Position numbers and translations under genes: made by a program. A stretch of DNA of 64,000 nucleotides, taken from contig JAQUWU010000004.1 of NCBI GenBank assembly GCA_028692715.1, positions 1 through 64,000 of the forward strand, written 5' to 3'. The notes under the pieces were generated by a model. That model saw only the letters and a list, made by a program, of their open reading frames with translations, searched no databases and was not told the origin of the DNA. Of this stretch, positions 46,236 to 54,984 are shown piece after piece (position 1 is the first letter of the stretch; every line of letters starts with the position of its first letter). This DNA is from Paludibacter sp. GTDB lineage: Bacteria; Bacteroidota; Bacteroidia; Bacteroidales; Paludibacteraceae.

Positions 46236-46409
46236 AAGATTATCCCTACCCCTAAAGGGAGATTGGATTAGTATTTTAATAACCCCTGACCCTTAAAGGG
46301 GTACAGAATTACATTATATTATTGGTCTAAGTAATTAAATATTTTGGTACGAACTCTTTAATTCCCCTCTTTTCTCCCTCTCCTCGGGGAGAGGGTTGGG
46401 GTGAGGTGT
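46236..46409 (-). repeat. Cluster of three junction repeats between nuoB and nuoCD
   Basis: Family B sits at about 46374-46408 (CTCTCCTCGGGGAGAGGG plus GGGGTGAGG, starting 2-3 nt after the nuoB stop), and two start-oriented family A copies at 46281-46303 and 46246-46268 lie before the nuoCD ATG. As at the nuoCD-nuoH junction, the C-rich arm is next to the stop and the G-rich arms are next to the start. Confidence 0.75.
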
Positions 46410-46973
46410 TCACCGTTGTTTATTTCCCAAAAATTTTTCAACTTTAATTTTACGTTGCAATTGCATTAAGCCGTAAAATAACGATTCCGGACGAGGAGGA
46501 CAGCCCGGAACGTAAACATCAACTGGAATTATTTGATCTACACCTTTAATTACATGATATGAATTGACAAATGGACCACCTGAAATAGCACAAGCACCCA
46601 TTGCTAATACATATTTCGGTTCTGCCATTTGATCGTAAACACGCTTTATAAGTGGTGCCATTTTGTGAACCATTGTTCCGGCTACAATCATTAAATCGGC
46701 CTGACGTGGACTGTTGCGTGTTACTTCCATCCCAAAACGGGCAATATCGTGATGAGCTGCAGCAGCGGACATAAATTCAATACCACAACAACTAGTTGCA
46801 AAAATCAAAGGCCACACTGAGTTTGAACGACCCCAATTGATTAATTCATCAATTTTACTCAATACAACATTTACTCCACCCGCTTCCAGTTCTTTAATAT
46901 AATTTTCAAGATATTCGTTGTCGTTGAAATCTTCTGTTGGAATATCTTTTATGTGTACATTTTTTAACTCCAT
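46410..46973 (-). CDS. nuoB: NADH-quinone oxidoreductase subunit B
   Basis: A 187-residue subunit carrying the terminal cluster N2. The ligands are visible in '[11 protein letters not shown]', '[10 protein letters not shown]' and '[19 protein letters not shown]'. Two ATGs are possible. I choose 46973 because AAAAGGAG lies 7 nt before it and because it overlaps the nuoA stop by 10 nt, typical of coupled genes; 46994 would add seven residues. Confidence 0.95.
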   Translation of the reverse strand: MELKNVHIKDIPTEDFNDNEYLENYIKELEAGGVNVVLSKIDELINWGRSNSVWPLIFATSCCGIEFMSAAAAHHDIARFGMEVTRNSPRQADLMIVAGTMVHKMAPLIKRVYDQMAEPKYVLAMGACAISGGPFVNSYHVIKGVDQIIPVDVYVPGCPPRPESLFYGLMQLQRKIKVEKFLGNKQR

Positions 46974-47317
46974 TTCAAAACTCCTTTTTTCCATGCATAG
47001 GCAAGACCTAAACCAAGGATTATTATAAAAAATATGATGCTATACAATCCAGTATAGCCTAAATCCCGAACAACTGTGGACCAAGGAAACAAGAAAATGG
47101 TTTCAACATCAAACATCAAATACAAAATGGCATATAAATAATAACCTACTTTGAATTGCATCCATGAAGTTCCGTGAGTTGGAATTCCACACTCGTATGG
47201 TTCTCCCTTTTGAAGATTGAAAGATTTTGGAGCCAACCAAATGGCAATGCCCAAGCCAGCAACCACCAATACAATTCCGGCAATGAATACGTCCAGAAAG
47301 AGTGATAAATTGTTCAT
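46964..47317 (-). CDS. nuoA: NADH-quinone oxidoreductase subunit A
   Basis: 117 residues with three membrane helices. Markers are '[42 protein letters not shown]' (the conserved ECG and DVExxFLFPW motifs). ATG 47317 places helix 1 at the N-terminus; an ATG 26 codons upstream is in frame but would add a poorly conserved extension. It is the first gene of the operon. Confidence 0.95.
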   Translation of the reverse strand: MNNLSLFLDVFIAGIVLVVAGLGIAIWLAPKSFNLQKGEPYECGIPTHGTSWMQFKVGYYLYAILYLMFDVETIFLFPWSTVVRDLGYTGLYSIIFFIIILGLGLAYAWKKGVLKWS

Positions 47318-47953
47318 AAAAATGAATATAAAAAATTGTATAAAAAACGTTGCAAAGGAACTATTTTTTTTCTTATTAATGGAACGTTTTAACACTTAAA
47401 TTCCGTAAACGTAAATATTGAAAATTACTACTTTTAGTGAATTTATTTTGTTGATATATAGTAGTATAAATTTTGTTCTGATTCAATATATATACATAAA
47501 TTAGTATTATTATATATTTTTAGTTTTGTGAATTATCGTTTTATGCTTAAAATCCTCCCTTTTTAAAAATTTATATACTTACAAAAAAAAAATCGGAATT
47601 AACTAACTGTATAAATATGCGTTTTTAACTATGGTTTATTTCTAAAATGTTTATTGGACACTAATAATAAAAGATATAAAAACTGGGGATTTTGTTTACA
47701 ATAGTTCGATTTAAAATATCAAATTTCACCTACCTATTCGGTAAGCAGATGCGAAGAAAACTGTAAAGTTTTCACTACCGATAAATCGGCATGTTTTATT
47801 TGTGTCCAATATTTTAAAACGTAGATATTTGGTAGGTTCTACTCTCTTCCTGAATGGACTCATGAATTATTCTTAAAGTAAACAAATTAAAATATCTATC
47901 GATATTCATTTTTACATAGTTTCATGATCTTTTAAGCTCGAAGGAAAGAAAAA
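47318..47953. other. 636-nt gene-free region upstream of nuoA
   Basis: Very AT-rich. Near nuoA, on the minus strand, TTCCTTTG (about 47350-47358) is one base off the TAnnTTTG -7 consensus and could be the nuo promoter, but no -33 partner is clear. At 47729-47836 several short helices nest inside a CCTACC/GGTAGG pair, a possible structured RNA (see findings). No coding frame here is credible. Confidence 0.5.
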
Positions 47954-48847
47954 TTAAAGGATTTCTTTATAGGGTTCAGTATGAATGTTTGTAATGGTTT
48001 TTTCTCCAAATCTATTTCGGAGTTTTTGTTCGAGTTCGGTTGCAATATCATGCGAAAGAACAAACTCAATATTTTTATTTAATTTTATATGAATATCTAT
48101 TGCGTAGATATTACCGATTTTTCTTGTCTTCAGGTTGTGGTAAGCCAAAATTTCCTTGTTCGATTCAACTATTTTGATAATTTCATTTTCGGTTTCAATG
48201 GGTAATGATTTTTCCAATAGTTCGTTAAAAGTAGGGATTCCCAATTCAATAGCTACCTTAATAATGAAAATGCTGACAACGATTCCGGCAATTGGATCTA
48301 AAATTCTCCAATGTTCTCCTAAAAACATTGCCCCAGAAATACCTAAGGCCGTTCCAATAGATGAAAATGCATCCGACCGATGATGCCAACCATTGGCGAT
48401 TACAGCCTGACTGTTTATCTTTTCGCCCACCCTTTTTGTGTACCAAAACAAACCTTCTTTTATTACAATTGATATCAGTGCGGCAATTAATGCAATGAAG
48501 GTAGGTTGTTCAATAATCTCCCCTTTTAGTACATCAATAACCTTATTTCCACCGTTCCATAATATGCCCAACCCCACAATTAATAATGCAAAACTGATAA
48601 GAAAAGTGGCAAAGGTTTCGTATTTACCGTGACCGTACTGATGATCCTTATCTCTTTCTTTGCCTGATACACCAATGAATATAATCACAATCACATCCGT
48701 GACAAAATCAGATAATGAGTGTACACCATCAGCTATCATTGCTGTACTCTTGCCCATAACTCCGGCAAATAATTTAAATGTAGTCAAAAGCAAATTAAAG
48801 AAAAACCCAATCCAGGTTACTTTCCGGGCTGTATTAATTCTATCCAT
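47954..48847 (-). CDS. Cation diffusion facilitator family transporter (FieF/MamM-like)
   Basis: 297 residues, six helices and a C-terminal cytoplasmic domain. The zinc site HxxxD occurs in helix 2 ('ADGVHSLSDFVTD', His43/Asp47) and in helix 5 ('WHHRSDAFSSIG'). The C-terminal domain ends with 'ITNIHTEPYKEI', the usual metal-binding HxEP region. It exports zinc or a similar divalent metal by proton exchange. A TATTTTTG box lies 32 nt before the ATG (48879-48886, minus strand). The neighbour is a different CDF subfamily. Confidence 0.93.
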   Translation of the reverse strand: MDRINTARKVTWIGFFFNLLLTTFKLFAGVMGKSTAMIADGVHSLSDFVTDVIVIIFIGVSGKERDKDHQYGHGKYETFATFLISFALLIVGLGILWNGGNKVIDVLKGEIIEQPTFIALIAALISIVIKEGLFWYTKRVGEKINSQAVIANGWHHRSDAFSSIGTALGISGAMFLGEHWRILDPIAGIVVSIFIIKVAIELGIPTFNELLEKSLPIETENEIIKIVESNKEILAYHNLKTRKIGNIYAIDIHIKLNKNIEFVLSHDIATELEQKLRNRFGEKTITNIHTEPYKEIL

Positions 48848-48975
48848 GTGTTCAATTTTTAGACTAATTGTTTTGGTACAAAAATAATGACTATAAACTT
48901 GATAATGTTTAATTTGAGGATCTATTTATTTCAGATTCATTAATTTAAAAGGATTCTGAATAAAATGTTAGGATA

Positions 48976-49875
48976 TTAACAACATTTTTTAAGGGAACAA
49001 TCTTCGTCGCTGGTTTCAAATTCGATTGTAGCATGTTGTATCCCTTTTTCAAGAAGTGACCGACGAATGTTGTTTTTTATTTTGGCAATATCTTCAAGTG
49101 AGTTGTTGTTGTTATTATTGTTCAAAACGATATGCACAGTTAGGATATTATATTCACCATCTATCGACCAAATATGCAAATCATGTATGCCGGCAATGTC
49201 ATTATTTTTTTTCAAAAAATCAGAAATTTCTGTGATATTAAGTTCATCCGGAATCCCCTGGAGAATAATGTGAAGCGTTTGACGAACATTTTTATAAACA
49301 TTAACCAACACAAATATTGATATTCCAACTGACATAAGTGGGTCAAGTACAGGTATATCAAAGAAATACATAAGAATAGAACCAATCAAAATGGCAGCCC
49401 AACCTAACACATCTTCGAGTAAGTGTAGGGATACAACTTTTTCATTTAAACTTTTCCCTTTTTTTAGGCGGAAAACAGCAGCACCATTTACTAGAACTCC
49501 AATGATTGCTAAAAAAAACATTCCTTCGGCTGATGTTTTCTCGGGATGAAAAATACGTGGAATAGCTTCAGAGAGTACAAAAACACTTCCAACTACCAAT
49601 ACAATGGAATTTATAATTGCTCCGAGTAATGAAAAGCGTTTGTATCCATATGAATAGGTTTTGCTACTTCCTCGCTTGGCTACTTTCTGAAAATACCATG
49701 CAAGACCTAGCGATAAACTATCTCCCAAATCATGTACTGCATCGGATAATATTGCAATACTGTTCGTGAAAAATCCACCAACAATTTCCAGAATAGTAAA
49801 GCCTAAATTCAGAAAAAAAGCAACTTTTATATTCTTTACATCCGAATGGTCGTGGTGATGATGATCGTGAGCCAT
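48976..49875 (-). CDS. Cation diffusion facilitator (CzcD/ZitB-like zinc exporter)
   Basis: 299 residues. The N-terminal MAHDHHHHDHSD is a histidine-rich metal-catching tail. Transport sites are 'LSDAVHDLGDSLSLG' (HxxxD) and 'SLHLLEDVLGWAAIL' (HxxxD). A second His/Asn-rich run, 'NNNNNNSLEDI', interrupts the C-terminal domain, and the protein ends in 'DEDCSLKKCC', a likely extra metal site. It belongs to the CzcD/ZitB branch, distinct from the adjacent CDF. Inner membrane, zinc or cadmium efflux expected. Confidence 0.93.
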   Translation of the reverse strand: MAHDHHHHDHSDVKNIKVAFFLNLGFTILEIVGGFFTNSIAILSDAVHDLGDSLSLGLAWYFQKVAKRGSSKTYSYGYKRFSLLGAIINSIVLVVGSVFVLSEAIPRIFHPEKTSAEGMFFLAIIGVLVNGAAVFRLKKGKSLNEKVVSLHLLEDVLGWAAILIGSILMYFFDIPVLDPLMSVGISIFVLVNVYKNVRQTLHIILQGIPDELNITEISDFLKKNNDIAGIHDLHIWSIDGEYNILTVHIVLNNNNNNNSLEDIAKIKNNIRRSLLEKGIQHATIEFETSDEDCSLKKCC

Positions 49876-49978
49876 GTTTTGTTTTATTTATCAAACAATT
49901 TATAAAATAAACTGTTCTTAGAATTTATATTTTTAAGTTTAAAATCGAATTTTACTTTTCAAAAATAGTATACCAAGT

Positions 49979-51760
49979 TTATTTAAACCACTCTTTCATC
50001 TCAATGTCATATCCAACTCCCTGCATAAAGTTGTAAGTGGCAAGATTGAGCCCTTTTCCATAGTAATCAAGGTCAATTTCGTATTTTGTGGAAAAAGGAA
50101 TTTCGTTATTGGCAAAACTTCCTAAAGGAACTTCAATATGTTTTGCTCCATAAATCTCTGGTTGAATGCCCGACGGACTATGAATAGTCATAGCGTAACG
50201 ATGCCAAAAGGCAGATTGAATCCACCCTTTTTCGAAGAAATTACGTACCACTTCCAGTGAATCAATTGTTTCTTTTGCAGTTTCTGTAGGAAATCCATAC
50301 ATTAAATAGGCGTGAGTCATAATGCCTGCATCTGTGAAATTTTTCATGCTTTCGCCGGCTGTTTCTATAGTAATGCCCTTGTTTATCAATTTCAAAATGC
50401 GTGGAGAAGCCACTTCCATACCTCCTGAAATTGCAATACAGCCGGATTTTGCCATTAAATAACAAAGTTCAGGTGTATATGACTTTTCGAATCGCACATT
50501 CGTCCAATAACTTACAACAAGTTTGCGTTTCAGAATTTCTTCGGAAAGTTTACGGAGTAAAGCGGGTGGTGCAGCTTCGTCTGTAAAATGAAAACCGGAT
50601 TGTCCCGTTTGTTTCATGATTGTTTCCATACGGTCAACAATTTCTACGACCGAAGCCGCTTCGTAATGTCCAATATAATCCAGCGAACCATCGCAAAATG
50701 CACATTTTCCCCAATAACAACCATGTGCCAGCATCATCTTATTCCAACGACCATTGCTCCAAAGTGCATGCATTGGATTTGGAAATTCTATTAAATTCAG
50801 AAAATTATTTTGCAATAGTCCATCATAATCAGGAGTTCCTGTTTGAGAAAAGGGTATATTTTCTTTACTGTCGAAATTTACTCTGACTATTTCATTGGCA
50901 TCATTACGATACAAAGTTCTGATTAGTTCTCCGTTGGTTAATAATCGTAATAACGGCAACTCTCCATCGTCAAATGTCAGATAATCAATGTACTTGAAAA
51001 TAGTTGGATCGGTTATTTGACGTAACTCAGTATTGACATAACCTCCACCAAAAATTATTTTTATTTCAGGAAATTCTTTTTTCAAAAATTGTGAGCACCG
51101 TAATGCACTGTATAAATTTCCAGGGAATGGAACAGTAAAGGCCACAAATTCAGGTTGGTATTTTTTAATTCTATCACTGAAAATGTCGAGCATTAATCTA
51201 TCAACCAATGATAAAGGCTTTTGAAGTTCTTTTTCAAGTGGTTCAAATTCAGGCAGTCGTATGCATAGCGATTCCGCATAACGGATTAATTCAAAATGAG
51301 GATCGATATTATTCTGTATAAAATCGCACAAATCTTTTAAGTATAAAGTACATAAATGCGTAGCTCGGTCCTGATTACCAATAGTTCCAAAAGCCCATTC
51401 CAAATCATCTTCAGAAGGTGCACGTTTACTTTGCGGCCAGAAGTCCAATTGGCAGAAACGTTGTGCTAATGTGTAATCTTTACCCCCGAGGAATTTTATT
51501 ACAGATTCGATATTATTGATATAAAAATCTGATTGTTGGAGAAAATTTCTTTGCTGTTTTGAAAGTTTTGGCAAGGAAGAAACAAGTTGAAAAATTTCTT
51601 CCAGTTTACTTTTTGTAAAGAGAGCATTTATTAACTCGATACTTAAATCCATTTGACTAGCTGCAATCTCGTTTTTTCGTAAAAATCCCATCAAATGTGC
51701 TGTTGCTGGGTAGGAAGTGTTAAGTTGAGTAAGTGGCGGAGTAACCAGAAGTATTTTCAT
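49979..51760 (-). CDS. B12-binding-domain radical SAM protein
   Basis: 593 residues. The N-terminal half contains a cobalamin-binding-like Rossmann part ('EFVAFTVPFPGNLYSALRCSQFL', 'EIKIIFGGGYVNTE', 'IFKYIDYLTFDDGELPLLRLL'). The radical SAM core follows at about residues 340-530 with the cluster motif 'CYWGKCAFC', which is spaced CX4CX2C instead of the usual CX3CX2C, then 'GFHFTDEAAPP', 'SGGMEVASPRIL' and 'AYLMYGFPTET'. The reaction is unknown; methylation or radical rearrangement are common in this superfamily. It is monocistronic and divergent from the DUF554 gene. Confidence 0.88.
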   Translation of the reverse strand: MKILLVTPPLTQLNTSYPATAHLMGFLRKNEIAASQMDLSIELINALFTKSKLEEIFQLVSSLPKLSKQQRNFLQQSDFYINNIESVIKFLGGKDYTLAQRFCQLDFWPQSKRAPSEDDLEWAFGTIGNQDRATHLCTLYLKDLCDFIQNNIDPHFELIRYAESLCIRLPEFEPLEKELQKPLSLVDRLMLDIFSDRIKKYQPEFVAFTVPFPGNLYSALRCSQFLKKEFPEIKIIFGGGYVNTELRQITDPTIFKYIDYLTFDDGELPLLRLLTNGELIRTLYRNDANEIVRVNFDSKENIPFSQTGTPDYDGLLQNNFLNLIEFPNPMHALWSNGRWNKMMLAHGCYWGKCAFCDGSLDYIGHYEAASVVEIVDRMETIMKQTGQSGFHFTDEAAPPALLRKLSEEILKRKLVVSYWTNVRFEKSYTPELCYLMAKSGCIAISGGMEVASPRILKLINKGITIETAGESMKNFTDAGIMTHAYLMYGFPTETAKETIDSLEVVRNFFEKGWIQSAFWHRYAMTIHSPSGIQPEIYGAKHIEVPLGSFANNEIPFSTKYEIDLDYYGKGLNLATYNFMQGVGYDIEMKEWFK

Positions 51761-51798
51761 TCAGAATTTATTTTTGACAAATTTACGAAAATAATTTT

Positions 51799-51834
51799 TT
51801 TGTAGCATCCGAACTACTAATTTTATTAATTTTG
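51799..51834 (+). promoter_or_regulatory. Promoter for the DUF554 gene
   Basis: TTTG at 51799-51802, 24 nt spacer, then TAATTTTG at 51827-51834, matching the Bacteroidota -33/-7 pattern; the ATG is 39 nt downstream. The spacing is slightly long. Confidence 0.5.
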
Positions 51835-51873
51835 TGACAATATTAAAAAGGAGTAAAGAATTTATAATAAAAT

Positions 51874-52551
51874 ATGATTGGAACAATAGTAAATGCAGGT
51901 GCTGTAATTGCCGGAGGTATTGCCGGAATGCTGTTCAATAAAAGCATGCCCGAACGATTTAAAACCATTTATTTTCAGGCTATAGGGCTATTTACCATTG
52001 CAATTGGAATAAGTATGGTTTGGAATATGCAACATATTCTGATAGTAGTCAGTAGTTTGGCTGTTGGATCTCTTCTGGGTGAATGGTGGAATTTAGAAAA
52101 AGGTGTTGAAAGGCTGAGTGAGTATTTGAAAAATAAACTCAGAATTGGTAGCGAAAAATTTTCTGAAGGTCTGATTACAGCATTTTTGTTATATTGTGTA
52201 GGTTCCATGACAATACTTGGTGCTATTCAGGAAGGCACAGGTGGATCATCCGATTTATTGCTGACTAAATCTTTAATGGATGGATTCTCGTCAGTTATTT
52301 TAGCATCCGCATTTGGTGTTGGCGTTATTGTATCGGCCATTCCATTGTTTGTTTTTCAAGGAGGCTTAACATTGTTAGCTATGTATGCCGGTTCTTTTTT
52401 TACGCCCGAAATTATTCTGGGTATAACAAATATTGGAGGGATTTTATTGATCGGTTTAGCAATTAATATATTGGAAATTAAAAAGTTGAGAATATTAAAT
52501 ATGTTACCTTCCCTTGTAATTGTGGCTTTGTTGTTATGGTGGTTTGCCTGA
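51874..52551 (+). CDS. DUF554 membrane protein
   Basis: 225 residues with six to seven helices and the DUF554 N-terminus 'MIGTIVNAGAVIAGGIAGMLF', then 'AIGLFTIAIGISMVW', 'LLYCVGSMTILGAIQEGTGGSSDLLLTKSLMDGFSSVILASAFGVGV' and 'GGILLIGLAINILEIKKLR'. YdfK-like proteins of this family are putative transporters with no settled substrate. It ends 2 nt from a convergent gene. Confidence 0.9.
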   Translation: MIGTIVNAGAVIAGGIAGMLFNKSMPERFKTIYFQAIGLFTIAIGISMVWNMQHILIVVSSLAVGSLLGEWWNLEKGVERLSEYLKNKLRIGSEKFSEGLITAFLLYCVGSMTILGAIQEGTGGSSDLLLTKSLMDGFSSVILASAFGVGVIVSAIPLFVFQGGLTLLAMYAGSFFTPEIILGITNIGGILLIGLAINILEIKKLRILNMLPSLVIVALLLWWFA

Positions 52552-52553
52552 TT

Positions 52554-53000
52554 TTAAAAAGGGTATGAAGGAATTTCAGAAAAAAATTCATAATTTGAAT
52601 TTTCAGTATTAACTCTACAGCAATAATGTTCCAAACCATTACTTATCATAAAATAATCCACTTTTAATTTGGTATTATACACAGCTACCTGATCGAAAGT
52701 CTGCTGAGTTATTGGAACATTCGGAGCTTTAAATTCAATTATCATTACGGGCTGTGCAAGTTCATTGTACAAAATTGCATCACATCTTTTTTTCATCCCG
52801 TTCATTATTAGTTGTTTCTCTATGGCAAGATAAGCTGCCGGATATTTTTTTTCCTCCACAAGGAAACGTATAAAATGCTGCCTTACCCATTCTTCGGGAG
52901 TTAGCGAAACATAACGTTTTCGCTGCGCATCGAAAATGAAGAGTTTTTCATTCTCTTTTTTTATCCGAAAATTATAGGGTGGAAGGTTGAGTTGCAACAT
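52554..53000 (-). CDS. HsdR N-terminal-like PD-(D/E)XK protein
   Basis: 148 residues resembling only the N-terminal nuclease-like domain of type I restriction subunit R: 'EEWVRQHFIRFLVEEKKYPAAYLAIEKQL', 'KRCDAILYNELAQPVMIIEFKAP' (D...ExK catalytic pattern) and 'DQVAVYNTKLKVDYFMISNG'. No helicase, HsdM or HsdS is nearby, so it is not an R-M system. Stand-alone proteins of this type next to holA are common in Bacteroidales, and I expect a housekeeping nucleic-acid role. It is divergent from AMP nucleosidase. Confidence 0.85.
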   Translation of the reverse strand: MLQLNLPPYNFRIKKENEKLFIFDAQRKRYVSLTPEEWVRQHFIRFLVEEKKYPAAYLAIEKQLIMNGMKKRCDAILYNELAQPVMIIEFKAPNVPITQQTFDQVAVYNTKLKVDYFMISNGLEHYCCRVNTENSNYEFFSEIPSYPF

Positions 53001-53015
53001 TTTTTAGTATTTTTG
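52987..53015 (+). promoter_or_regulatory. Promoter for AMP nucleosidase
   Basis: TTG (52987-52989), 18 nt, TATTTTTG (53008-53015): a good match to TTG-N17-23-TAnnTTTG. The -33 element overlaps the first codons of the divergent HsdR-N-like gene. Confidence 0.55.
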
Positions 53016-53089
53016 TTTTCAGTATTTTCTGAATGAAAGTCTCATTTGAAGATTGAGATGCGAAATTACAAAAAACATATTTAATTCTA

Positions 53090-53869
53090 ATGTGTATGAA
53101 AACAAAAAAGGAAATTGTAGAGAACTGGTTACCACGATATACTAAACGTCCGTTAGAAGATTTTACCGATCATATTTTGCTTACCAATTTCAATAATTAT
53201 ATTGACTTATTTGCCGAATGGTTCAATGTGCCTGTATTAGGTAAAGACGGCAATATGCCGAACGCTTCTGCAAATGGTATCACCATAATAAACTTCGGAA
53301 TGGGAAGTCCGAATGCTGCCATTATTATGGATATTCTTTCTGCCATTCATCCAAAGGCAGTTTTATTTTTGGGAAAATGTGGCGGATTGAAAGATAAAAA
53401 TAGTCTGGGAGATTATATTTTACCAAGTGCTGCCATTCGTGGCGAAGGTACTTCCAATGATTATTTTCCACCTGAAATTCCTGCATTACCTGCTTTTAGT
53501 TTACAACGTGCAGTTTCATCTAATATTCGTGATTTTGGAAAAGATTACTGGACAGGTACAGTTTATACAACAAACCGTAGAGTCTGGGAACATGACGAAA
53601 AGTTCAAAGATTATTTACGAATGTCCCGCGCCATTGCTATTGATATGGAAACTGCAACACTTTTTACAGCTGGCTTTTACAATAGCATACCCATCGGGGC
53701 ATTATTGCTTGTTTCTGATATGCCATTGCATGAAGATGGCTTAAAAACAACAGAAAGTGACAAAAAAGTAACTGCTAGTTTTGTTGAAGAACATATTAAA
53801 ATCGGGGTTAAATCACTTTCATCATTGATTAATAATAGTAAAACGGTTAAACATTTACGGTTCGAATAG
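53090..53869 (+). CDS. amn: AMP nucleosidase
   Basis: 259 residues of the nucleoside-phosphorylase superfamily, splitting AMP into adenine and ribose-5-phosphate. Markers are 'ITIINFGMGSPNAAIIMDILSAIHPKAVLFLGKCGGL' (phosphate loop and GxCG), 'GEGTSNDYFPPEIPALPAF' and the ribose/purine-site 'AIAIDMETATLFTAGF' and 'LLLVSDMPLHEDG'. It is the short Bacteroidota form lacking the N-terminal regulatory domain of the enterobacterial enzyme. ATG 53090 or 53096 (two codons on) may be the start. A repeat begins directly after the stop and bridges to holA. Confidence 0.93.
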   Translation: MCMKTKKEIVENWLPRYTKRPLEDFTDHILLTNFNNYIDLFAEWFNVPVLGKDGNMPNASANGITIINFGMGSPNAAIIMDILSAIHPKAVLFLGKCGGLKDKNSLGDYILPSAAIRGEGTSNDYFPPEIPALPAFSLQRAVSSNIRDFGKDYWTGTVYTTNRRVWEHDEKFKDYLRMSRAIAIDMETATLFTAGFYNSIPIGALLLVSDMPLHEDGLKTTESDKKVTASFVEEHIKIGVKSLSSLINNSKTVKHLRFE

Positions 53870-53893
53870 ACCCCTAAATCCCCTAAAGGGGAC
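53870..53893. repeat. Junction palindrome (family A) between amn and holA
   Basis: ACCCCTAAATCCCCTAAAGGGG follows the amn stop TAG with no spacer and ends 8 nt before the holA ATG, so one copy fills nearly the whole 32-nt gap. Confidence 0.8.
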
Positions 53894-53901
53894 TTTATAA
53901 T

Positions 53902-54921
53902 ATGGCAAAGCAGGAAGCAATTTCATACGTTCAGATTTTATCGGATTTAAAACAAAAAAAATACGCACCAGTGTATTTTTTAATGGGAGAAGAACCATAT
54001 TATATTGATGTAATTTCCGATTATATTCAAAATAATGTGTTGGACGATGGCGAGAAGGAGTTTGATCAAACAATAGTTTATGGAAAAGATGTTGATATTC
54101 AAACGGTAATAAATGCAGCTAAGCGTTATCCAATGATGGCAACACATCAGGTGTTGATTGTAAAGGAAGCACAATTAATAAAATCATGGGATGATATTAC
54201 TTTTTATCTTCAAAAACCATTGAAATCAACAATTCTTGTTTTTTGCTATAAATACGGTACGCCGGATAAGCGGAAAAAATGGGTGCTGGATATTAAAAAG
54301 GAAGGGGTAATTTTTGAATCCACAAAACTTCGTGATTATGAAATTGCTACTTGGATTACAAATTATTGTAAATCTAAAGATGTAGGTATCGAAGATAAGG
54401 CTGTAGCTATGCTTTCTGAATTTTTGGGTACTGACTTGAGCAAATTGGTGAATGAAGTTGAAAAGCTCATTATTACTAAGCCGGCAAGTTCCACCCGAAT
54501 AACACCTGAGCTGGTCGAAAAGAATATTGGTATCAGTAAAGATTTTAATGTTTTTGAATTACAAGCATCATTAGTTGCAAAAGATGTCTTAAAAGCTAAC
54601 CGAATTATTCGATATTTTGCCGATAATAAAAAAGCAAATCCAATGGTTTTGGTGCTTTCGCAATTATTTAAATTCTTCAGCGATTTAATGATTTATCATT
54701 ATTTATCCGATAAAAGTCCCGGCGCAGTTGCTTCCGAATTAAAAATCAATCCCTATTTTGTAAAAGATTATCAAAAAGCTTCTCAGGCATTCGGAGCTTG
54801 GAAAACGATGAATATTATTTCTTCTATTCGTGAAACTGACGCCCGATACAAAGGTATTGATAGCAATGGTGTTGATGAAGGTGAGCTGATGAAGGAGTTG
54901 ATATTTAGGATTTTACATTAA
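53902..54921 (+). CDS. holA: DNA polymerase III subunit delta
   Basis: 339 residues of the HolA family: the clamp-loader wrench that opens the beta clamp. Seen are 'KKYAPVYFLMGEEPYYIDVISDYI' at the N-terminus, a degenerate nucleotide domain ('DKRKKWVLDIKKEGVIFES'), 'LLGTDLSKLVNEVEKLI'-type helical lid and the C-terminal collar ('FFSDLMIYHYL', 'NPYFVKDYQKASQAFG', 'DARYKGIDSNGVDEGELMKELIFRI'). It is cytoplasmic and part of the replisome. It follows amn closely. Confidence 0.95.
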   Translation: MAKQEAISYVQILSDLKQKKYAPVYFLMGEEPYYIDVISDYIQNNVLDDGEKEFDQTIVYGKDVDIQTVINAAKRYPMMATHQVLIVKEAQLIKSWDDITFYLQKPLKSTILVFCYKYGTPDKRKKWVLDIKKEGVIFESTKLRDYEIATWITNYCKSKDVGIEDKAVAMLSEFLGTDLSKLVNEVEKLIITKPASSTRITPELVEKNIGISKDFNVFELQASLVAKDVLKANRIIRYFADNKKANPMVLVLSQLFKFFSDLMIYHYLSDKSPGAVASELKINPYFVKDYQKASQAFGAWKTMNIISSIRETDARYKGIDSNGVDEGELMKELIFRILH

Positions 54922-54984
54922 AATTTATAACCATTAAGAAATTAAATAGTTCATTCTCGAACTTTACTCACTTTTCTTTATAAA

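Noticed and set aside
47729-47836. tRNA gene (cloverleaf-like pairing)
   Set aside because: Too long, no TTCGA-type T-loop at the right place, no anticodon stem of normal size and no CCA end. Kept only as a possible structured RNA.
52554-53000. Type I restriction-modification system
   Set aside because: Only an HsdR N-terminal-like domain is present; no helicase, methylase or specificity gene.
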